Source: Streptomyces sp. R44
Lineage (GTDB): Bacteria; Actinomycetota; Actinomycetes; Streptomycetales; Streptomycetaceae
Assembly: GCF_041053105.1 (NCBI RefSeq)
Contig: NZ_CP163444.1
Span: 2,790,001 to 2,854,000, forward strand
Reading direction: 5' to 3'
Length of the DNA stretch: 64,000 nucleotides
Shown here in pieces: positions 34,751 to 42,600 of the stretch; positions within the stretch are counted from its first letter, which is position 1; the number at the start of each line of letters is the position of its first letter. The notes beneath the pieces are model-generated. The model searched no databases and was not told the DNA's origin. It saw nothing but the letters and a program-made list of their open reading frames with translations. A program made the position numbers and the translations under genes.

Positions 34751-35292
34751 CCCAGCATGTCCTTCGCGAGCCGCTTCAGCCCGCGGTGGGCGGCGGAGCG
34801 CACCGCACCCACCCGCTTGCCCAGCACCCGGGCCGCGGCGGGTCCGTCGAGACCGACGACCACCCGCAGCAGCACCGCCTCGGCCTGGTCCCGGGGCAGC
34901 CCGGCGACCAGGGCCAGGGCTTCGGCGGTGGACAGGGCCTCCAGAGCCTCGCCCGCCGTCTCCCCCGGCGAGGGCAGGTCGAGGACCTCCTGCTCGAACG
35001 GGGCCGTGCGCGGGCGGGAGCGCAGGCGCCGCAGATGGTCGAGCGCGCGGTGGCGGGCGATGGTCGCGGTCCAGCCGCGGAACCCCGCGCCGTCTCCGCG
35101 GAATCGCCCCAGGTCGCGGGCTATCTCGAGCCACGCGTCGGAGGCGACGTCCTCGGCGTACTCGCCGACGAGCCCTCGCAGGTACCCCAGCAGCCCCGGC
35201 TGCACGATCCGGTACAGGTCGGCGAACGCCTCGTCGTCACCGTTCTGCGCGCGTTCCACCGCATGCTGCAGAGTGGCGTCGTCCGCCCTCAA
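34747..35292 (-). CDS. ECF-type RNA polymerase sigma factor
   Basis: A 181-residue extracytoplasmic-function sigma factor. Region 2 is DEAFADLYRIVQPGLLGYL, with DVASDAWLEIARDLGRFRG and GFRGWTATIARHRALDHLRR, which includes the -10 recognition helix. Region 4 runs LPRDQAEAVLLRVVVGLDGPAAARVLGKRVGAVRSAAHRGLKRL with a helix-turn-helix. It starts at a TTG (35292) preceded by GGGGAAG. It overlaps the membrane partner gene by four bases, the usual sigma/anti-sigma layout. The regulon is unknown; no matching promoter was sought. Confidence 0.9.
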   Translation of the reverse strand: MRADDATLQHAVERAQNGDDEAFADLYRIVQPGLLGYLRGLVGEYAEDVASDAWLEIARDLGRFRGDGAGFRGWTATIARHRALDHLRRLRSRPRTAPFEQEVLDLPSPGETAGEALEALSTAEALALVAGLPRDQAEAVLLRVVVGLDGPAAARVLGKRVGAVRSAAHRGLKRLAKDMLG

Positions 35293-35339
35293 ATGATCTT
35301 CCCCTGGTCTTCCCGCGTAGCGCTGCCCAGGGCATCACC

Positions 35340-35804
35340 CTACGCGGCTGTCAGACGCCGGCCGTCCGCCGTCCCCGGCGACAGCGGGAGGGGCTTCGGA
35401 CGGCGCGGGACCAGCAGGAAGAGCTCGTGAGCGGATTCGCCGGGGCCCAGCTCGAAGCGGTTGACCACCTTGCCGAGCGGGTTCCACGCCCGTCCGTCGG
35501 GGGTCCGGACGCCGACCGGCTGCCGGAACATCTCGGACGTCATGTCGTCGAAGTCGACCCAGCGGGCCGGCGCGTGCCGGACGATGACCTCGCCGACGTA
35601 CGCCCCGAGCTCCTGGAGGATCGGTGCGGCGCCGGCCGGGTCGCCGGCCCCCCGCCGCAGACCGTCGACCACGCGGTCGACGATGCGCAGGCTGGCCGCG
35701 GAGAAGTCGAGGGGGAGCCGCGTCTTCGCGGTCGTGCGGGCGGCGAACGCGGAGGCGTACCGGCTCATGTCGGCGGCCCGCAGCGTGCGGCTGACTCGGT
35801 CCAT
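35340..35804 (-). CDS. Hypothetical soluble protein
   Basis: A 154-residue protein (MDRVSRTLRAADMSRYASAF). It has no signal peptide or membrane segment. A helical first half (DFSAASLRIVDRVVDGLRRG) leads into GAYVGEVIVRHAPARWVDFDD and a beta-rich end (WNPLGKVVNRFELGPGESAHELFLLVP). The GAYVGEVIxxxxxAxW pattern recurs in small streptomycete proteins of unknown function; I do not assign a family. The ATG at 35804 is preferred over a GTG nine bases upstream because AGGGG stands at a suitable distance from it. It lies 47 bp upstream of the sigma-factor gene on the same strand and may be co-transcribed. Confidence 0.6.
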   Translation of the reverse strand: MDRVSRTLRAADMSRYASAFAARTTAKTRLPLDFSAASLRIVDRVVDGLRRGAGDPAGAAPILQELGAYVGEVIVRHAPARWVDFDDMTSEMFRQPVGVRTPDGRAWNPLGKVVNRFELGPGESAHELFLLVPRRPKPLPLSPGTADGRRLTAA

Positions 35805-35967
35805 CGGTACCACCCCTCGTGTGTGAACCGGTGTGGTCCCCCGGTCCCCTGGTTCCTCGGGAGGACCGCAGGTCTTCCACGTCCTCCCAACAGGCCAGCG
35901 GAAACGGCCGCCGAATCATCACGGGTCCGAGCTGTGATCAGCGTCACACCTCAGGGCGGGCCTGCCG

Positions 35968-36477
35968 TCAGCCGAAGTTCGGGTCGGCGGAAATGCGCTT
36001 GTAGTGACACGAGAAGGAATAGGATTCCCCCCCGTCCGCCTCGACAGTTCCGTTCACCTGCAGCTTCCCCTGCTCCAGGGTGAACGGCAGAAACTCGCGG
36101 TCGTTCCGGTGGTCGAAACGGAGCACCAGGTAGGGCGGCAGACCGGGATCCTCGTTGACCGCGTGCCATTTCCCGTCGGCCGAACGGCGTGTCACCTTCG
36201 AGTCCGGTCCGGGGCCGTTCCAGTCGACCGGAAGGTCCTTGGCGGTAAAGGTGTAGTCGTCACGCAGCCGAATCACCGGCGAGCCGCATTTCGAGTCCCC
36301 GGTCCCGTCCCATCGGCCGACCAGTTCGGAATGCTGTACGGCCTCGGGAAAGACGGGGGCGGGTCGGCCCGGCCCGCAAGCGGTCGAGGCGATCACCGTC
36401 AGGGCGGCAGTCGCAAGGCCCGCACTCATGCGACCCACGCGACCCATGCGCCCCAGGTGAATCAGGTCGAGCTTCAC
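35968..36477 (-). CDS. Putative lipoprotein downstream of the Rhs gene
   Basis: A 169-residue exported protein with a lipobox: hydrophobic LATAALTVIASTACG, whose Cys would be lipidated. The mature part is small and beta-rich (VGRWDGTGDSKCGSPVIRL, FTAKDLPVDW, PPYLVLRFDHRND, GGESYSFSCHYKRI) with two further cysteines that could form a disulfide. I do not recognise a family. The GTG at 36477 is preferred; an ATG at 36573 in the same frame would run through a terminator hairpin. Its location just after the Rhs gene suits an immunity protein, but the intervening terminator argues for separate transcription. Confidence 0.6.
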   Translation of the reverse strand: MKLDLIHLGRMGRVGRMSAGLATAALTVIASTACGPGRPAPVFPEAVQHSELVGRWDGTGDSKCGSPVIRLRDDYTFTAKDLPVDWNGPGPDSKVTRRSADGKWHAVNEDPGLPPYLVLRFDHRNDREFLPFTLEQGKLQVNGTVEADGGESYSFSCHYKRISADPNFG

Positions 36478-36500
36478 GGCTTCTTCTTCCAGTCGTTGGG

Positions 36501-36544
36501 CGGCGGGGCTGCCCCCCAGGCATCCCTGGGAGGCAGCCCCGCCG
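36501..36544 (-). terminator. Terminator hairpin after the Rhs gene
   Basis: Near-perfect stem of about 20 bp (arms 36501-36520 and about 36524-36544, CGGCGGGGCTGCC and complement) with one mismatch and a very short loop. It lies between the Rhs stop and the lipoprotein start. Confidence 0.75.
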
Positions 36545-36601
36545 TTGTTCAGGACGCGTCCCGGCCGGTCCACCAGCGGGAACGAGTGCGTCGGTCTGCC
36601 G

Positions 36602-39600
36602 TCAGAAGAGGCTGCCCAGGAAACTTGTCACGGTGTCCAGGAAGCTACTCGAATCCCCCGACGACGAGGACGAGGACGAGGACTGCGACGGGGCCTTGGG
36701 ATCGGCGAGGTCGATCGTCTCCGTCCAGTAGATGTTCTGCTCCTTCGAGCTGAACCGCCCCGATTCGTAGTGATTGAGGAGGGGCTCGGCGATGTGCTCA
36801 CCCCACCACTTGCTGTACCCGCCGAGCTCCGGAGCGATATGCGTCCCGGAGTCCATGTCACTGGTGTTCCTCACATGGAATTGAACGGTCGCCGTACCCG
36901 CCTCCTTGTCGATCGACTGGACCGTGTAGTCCATGGTGTAGGAACCGAGGAACGCCGCGGACAGGTTGGACGTGAAGTCCAGGACGAGGGTCTTGGAGTT
37001 CAGCGAGTGATTCAGACCGAGGTTGTCCGTGATCCCCGTGTCCTTGTGGTACTCCTGGGCGACCTTCGCCCCGATGTTGTAGTTGCCGATATTGATGTTG
37101 TCGGCCGCGATCTCCCGCACGCGCTGGACGTGGTAGTGGTCCATGAGCGACTGCGTGACGGCGTCGTTTCCGCCGAAGGTTCGGTTCTTGGGCCCGGTGC
37201 CGGCGACCCACTCGAATCCCAGGTCCACGGCATTGGGGTTGTCGGGCGTTCCGAAGCAGCTGGGGCAGTGCTCCCGAAGGACCGGCTCCGCGGCGAGCAC
37301 GGGGGCGGCGAGCGAGTCGAAGGTGGTCTCGACGGCGCCGACGTAGGCGGAGGCGAAGTTGTCGTCCCAGGGGCAGAAGTTGTTCCCCTCGCACCAGTCG
37401 GCCCAGTGACCGTCGATCTCGACGCCGCTGATCGGGTTGCCGCCGGTGAAGGCGTAACGGTTCCCCGTGAAGGGATCCGAGCCGAGCCGCATGTCGGAGA
37501 GGGCGCCGTTGTACATGTCCCGGCTGGTGAAGCGGTTCAGGCCGGGGCTGTAGTCACGGAAGCCCATGTCGTACGTGCCGCTGGCGGCGTCCCAGCGCTT
37601 GCCGTTGAAGCGGTAGGGGTTGTACGCCTCCTTGTCGGGCTGCGCCGTGTCGGGCTTGTCGATGCCGGTGAACTCGGCGTCGTTGTTGGTGCCGTAGGCG
37701 GTGTAGCCGTAGGTGGACTTGGTGTCACCGGTGGTGTCGGTGAGGGTCTCGACGTCGGTGTGGCCGTTGTAGCCGTAGACGCCGAGCTCCTCGGAGCCGT
37801 CGGTGTTCTTCTTCAGCTGCGTGAGGCGCTCGCCCCACGGGCTGTACTGGTAGGACTTGGTGACCGCGCCGGCAACCGCCTCGTTCAGCACCTCGCTGGA
37901 GGTACCGAGGTAGTTGAAGTCGGTGGTCTTGCCGGCCTCCGTCTTGGACGCCGTGCGGTCCAGCGGGTCGAAGACGTAGGTGGTCGTCTTCGTCGTGACC
38001 CCGTCGGTCTGCAGCTTGGCGTTCTTGACCACGTGGTCGAAGCCGTCGTAGTCCCGGTCCTCGACCACCTTGCCGCCGGCGACGACCGTGTCCAGTCGGC
38101 CGTACGGGTCGTAGTTGTAGTTGTTGGTCGCGGCGCCGATGCTGGAGCTCAGGAGCCGGTTCCGGTCGTAGCTGTAGTTGGTCGTGACGTTCTTGATCGT
38201 CTGGGTGACGACGTTGGCGTTGTTGTCGTGGACGTAGGTCTCGGTGCCCGCGCCGGTACCCGTCTTCACGGACTGGGCGAGCCGGTCGACCGGGTCGTAC
38301 GTGTAGTCCGTGGTGGAGTTCAGGTACGCGCCGTGGTTGTCGGCGTTCATCTTGGACGCGACGTCCTGCGCCTGGTTGCCGTTGGCGTCGTAGGCGTAGG
38401 TGTGCGAGGAGACCAGGGTGGCGTTGGGCTTCTTCTCGGTCTGGGTCTTCAGCGCCGCGTTCAGGTAGTACGTGTAGTCGACCGTGTTGCCGTTGGCCTT
38501 GGTCTCCTTCAGCCGCAGGCCGCGGTCGGTGTAGGTGTAGTCGGTGACCTTCGGCGAGGCGTCCGAGACGGACTTGCCGACCTTCACCGTCTTGACCAGC
38601 TCACGCGCGTCGTAGAAGTACTGCGCGTACTGATCCGGGTGGCTCGTCGTCGCCTTCTGGCCGTTGGCGTCGTAGGTGAACGACGTGGCCTTCTTCTCGA
38701 CGCCGGACAGGGACTCGCTGACCTTCTGGACCTGGTTGAGGCCGGTGTAGGTCATCGAGTACGTGTCGATCTTGGCACCCGAGGAGGTGTCGGTGATCGA
38801 CGTGAGGTTGCCGTTGAGGTCGTACGAGTAGGTGAAGTTCTTCTTCTCGTTGTCCGTCTCGGTGACCGTACGGACGATCTTCACCGCGTCGGCGACGACC
38901 TTGCCGGAGGTGTCGGTCCCCAGGGTGATCTTGGACGCGATCCCCTGCTTGAAGGTGAACGAGCCCAGCGAGACCCAGGTGCCGCCGCCGGTGGTCTGGT
39001 TGACCGTCTTGACGGTGGTGCCGGCGTCGTGGGTGACGGTGTACTTCGCCGCCGTGGAGGCGCCCGAGGTCGTCGGGTACTTCGCGTAGGCGGTGTAGCT
39101 GCCGTCCTGCGGGACGTTCAGCGTCCAGGTGAACGTGTCCGTCGACGTGCCCGCCGCGTGGGTGCGGTGGTCGTAGCCCTGCTGGCCGGTGGCCGAGGCC
39201 GTGGCCCAGGTACCGGTCGCAGCCGTGGTCTGGGTGTCGGAGTTGTCCGCCACCACCACGTGGGCACCGACCGGGATGCCGTCGTCGGAACGGGACTGGA
39301 TGCTGCCGTCGGGGTAGTACGCCCAGCCCTGGGTCCGCGAGCTGGAACCGCCGGCGGAGGTGAGGGTGCGCGAGACCTGCTGGCCCATCGTGTTGTAGCC
39401 GTAGGAGGTGACGATGTCCCACGGGTCGGTGGACGTCTTGGCCCAGCCGTTGTCGAAGTAGGTGTAGTCGGTGTCGTTGCGGACCGTCTGCCCCGCCGAC
39501 GGCGGCGCGGAGACCCGCGCGACGCGGCCGACCACGTCGTAGGTCGTCTGGGTGTAGACGTTGGGGTCGTTGTAGCGCGAGTCCGCCGGGTCGTACGGCT

Positions 39601-42600
39601 GGTACTTCTTGACCGGACGGTTGAGCTTGTCGTACTCGGTGCGGGTGGTGAAGTCGTCCACGGCCGCGGTGGCGGTGCCACGCGGGGTGATCACCTTGGT
39701 GGGGTTGCCCATCTGGTCGTACTCGTACTTCGTGGTGCGAACCACGCCACTCGAGTACGGGACCCGCTGCTCGATCGTCTTGCCACGCTGGTCGTAGACG
39801 ACCTCGCTGGTGTTGCCCTCCTTGTCGGTGCTCCTGACCAGCAGCGAGTCCTTGTCGTACTCGCTCGTGGTGAACTTGCCCGCCGCGTCGGTGACCTTGG
39901 TGACGCGGTGGTTGAGGTCGAAGGAGCTCTTGCTGGTGTAGTCGGTGGTGTCGGCGGTCGCGTTCTTCTTCGGGTCGATGACCGTGACCGCGTTGCCGAC
40001 GTTGTCGTACTCGTAGGAGACCTTGTCGCCCTGGGCGTTCACCACCGCCATGAGCTGGTAGATCTCGTCGTAGGTGTTGGTGGTGACGTAGTCGTCCGGG
40101 ACGGAGGTCGTCGCCACGCCCTTGGGCTCGGTCGTGGTCTTGAGGTTGCCGACCTTGTCGTAGGTGTAGCGCGTCGTGCGACCGCTCAGGTTGTTGTCCG
40201 GGCCGGTCGACTCGGTCACCTGGTCCGCGGAGTCGTAGACCGCGGTGGTCACCACGCCGTCCGGGGCGGTGCTGGTGGTGACGTTGTCGTTGGCGTCGTA
40301 CACCGGGGCCGGGGTGGTGAGGAACAGTCCCTGCGCCTGGTCCTTGGGCACCTTGTTGACCAGCGGACGCTTGTAGACGTCGTAGGTCTGGGTGGTGGTG
40401 GTGCCCAGCGTGTCGGTCACCGAGGTGACCTGGCCGCGCTCGTCGTAGACGAACGAGGTGGCGTGGTTCTCCGCGTCGGTGATCGTCTTGGGGTAGCCCA
40501 TGACGTCGAAGGTGGAGTTGACCGTCGAGTTGCCGTTGGCGTCGGTGGCCTTGGTCAGCTGACCGTACGCGTCGTACTCGTACTTCGTGGTGTAGTCGTC
40601 CGGCACCGAGGTGGTGGCGGCGCCCATCGGGTCGGTGACCGTCTTCAGGTTGCCGAAGGCGTCATAGCCGAACTGCCACTTGCGGCCCTCGGGGGACGTC
40701 TTGGTGGCCAGATCGGCCGAGAAGCCGTCCGCACGGGTCACGTACGTGTAGACCGTCCCCGCCGTGCCGTTCTTGTTGGCCTCCGCGTCCTTCTTCGTCA
40801 GCGGGTTGCCCGTCTTCGGGTCGTACGTCCAGGTGGTCTGGGCGCCGTTCGCCTCCTTCTGGAGGATGACGTTGTTGTCCGCGTCCCAGGACATGTCCAT
40901 GGACTGGGACTTGGCGTTGGTGGCCTTCACCTGGCGGCCGAAGTCGTCGAGGACGTAGTCCGTGGAGTGCGACTCGGAGTCCGTGACCTTGGTGTCGGTG
41001 AAGTTGGGGTTCCCCGTGTCCGCCTTGTAGGCGAACGTGGTGTTGTTGTTCAGGCGGTCCGTGATGGTCTTGGTCCACCAGTGGTACTTCGGGTCGTCGC
41101 CGGTCTGCGGGGCGTAGTAGTCCAGCTTGGTGGCGTTGCCCCGGGGGTCGGTGGCCGCCACCATCTTGACGTTCTTGTTGCCCTGCGTGGCGTCGTAGGT
41201 GAACTTGAACACCTTCGGCTGCGAGGAGCCGACGCCGTCGGTGAACTGGCCGAGCAGACCCTTGTCCGTGTACCAGAAGTTGATCTTACGACCGGAGATG
41301 TCGGTGACCGACTTGACGTGGTCGTAGATCTTGGAGTTGGTCAGGTTCGAACCCGTGGCGATGGTGCCGGTGTCCGAGACGTACTCGTAGGAGTTGTCGC
41401 CCTTCTTGAAGTAGTCCACCGTCAGCGTCTGCCGCGACGCGGGGTCGGTGATGTACTTCAGGAACTTGGTGGGCTTGTTGTTGGACTTCCGCTCCTCGTA
41501 GGTGAACAGCATGGTGTTGCCGTTCTTGTCCACCGTGGAGGTCAGGTAGCCGTCGCAGCCGAAGAGGAACCGGCTCCCGTCGGGACGGATCGCCGTCCAG
41601 GCGTCGGGGATCGGGTCCTTCAGCGGGGTGCAGTCCAGACCGGGCTTGGCGGACAGCTTGTAGTGGACACCGGCCGGTGCCTTCCACGAGCTGGTGGCCG
41701 AGTCCCAGCGGAACACGTGCGTGGTGCCGTCACCGTCCGGGAGACGGATCTCCGTCGGGTTCGGGTTCGGGTGGAAGTCCAGCGGCGAGCCGAGCCGGAT
41801 CGGGCCCGAGGCCTGCATGGACCAGCCGTAGCCGGAGACCGTGTCGGAGGTGTCCAGGCTGTTGTAGGCCATCCGGAAGAACGTGTTCAGACCCCGGCCG
41901 GGGTTGTTGATCGCGTTGTACGACCACACGACGTTGCCGGAGGCCATGTTGTTCATCATGCTGGCGCCGGCACCGGTGTTCTTGCCGGTGTACCCGTAGA
42001 ACTTCTCCAGGCCGAGGCTGTTGGAGGTGGGGTCCTCGACCGCGACGTTCTGGGTGAGGCCGGGGATGCCGGAGGTGCCGGAGGTCCAGGTGCCGGTCGT
42101 CTTGTTGTAGACGTCCCAGGTCAGGACGTAGTCCGTGCGCTTGTTGCCGTTGTCCGAGTTGATCGGCGTCTTGATCTGCGCCTGCAGGCTGACCGAGCCG
42201 CCCGGGGCGACGTTCGACGGCAGCGCCGTCTGGACCTGGTTGCCGCCGGTGGTGACGTCGCTGCCGTCGGGCAGGGCCCACTTGTAGGTCAGGACGTTGT
42301 CCGCCGAGGTCCAGGTGGACGCGGTCGTGTTGGTGAGGTTGAAGTCGACCGTGTAGTCGCTGTTCGGCGTCATACGCGCCGGGGTCTGCGGCGCGTAGTA
42401 CGTCGAGTCCGTGGTGGAGTCGATGTACGTGACCACGATCCGGGGCGCGAGCCGCGGCTCGGTGCCCTCGGACGACAGGAACAGGGTGCGCTCCTGGGAG
42501 GCGGCCTCGTCGGCCATCTTCAGGACGACGCCCTTCTGGGAGGCCGGGGTGGTCACCCAGGACTGGGCGAGGGAGGTGACGTTCCAGTCGTGACGGGCGG

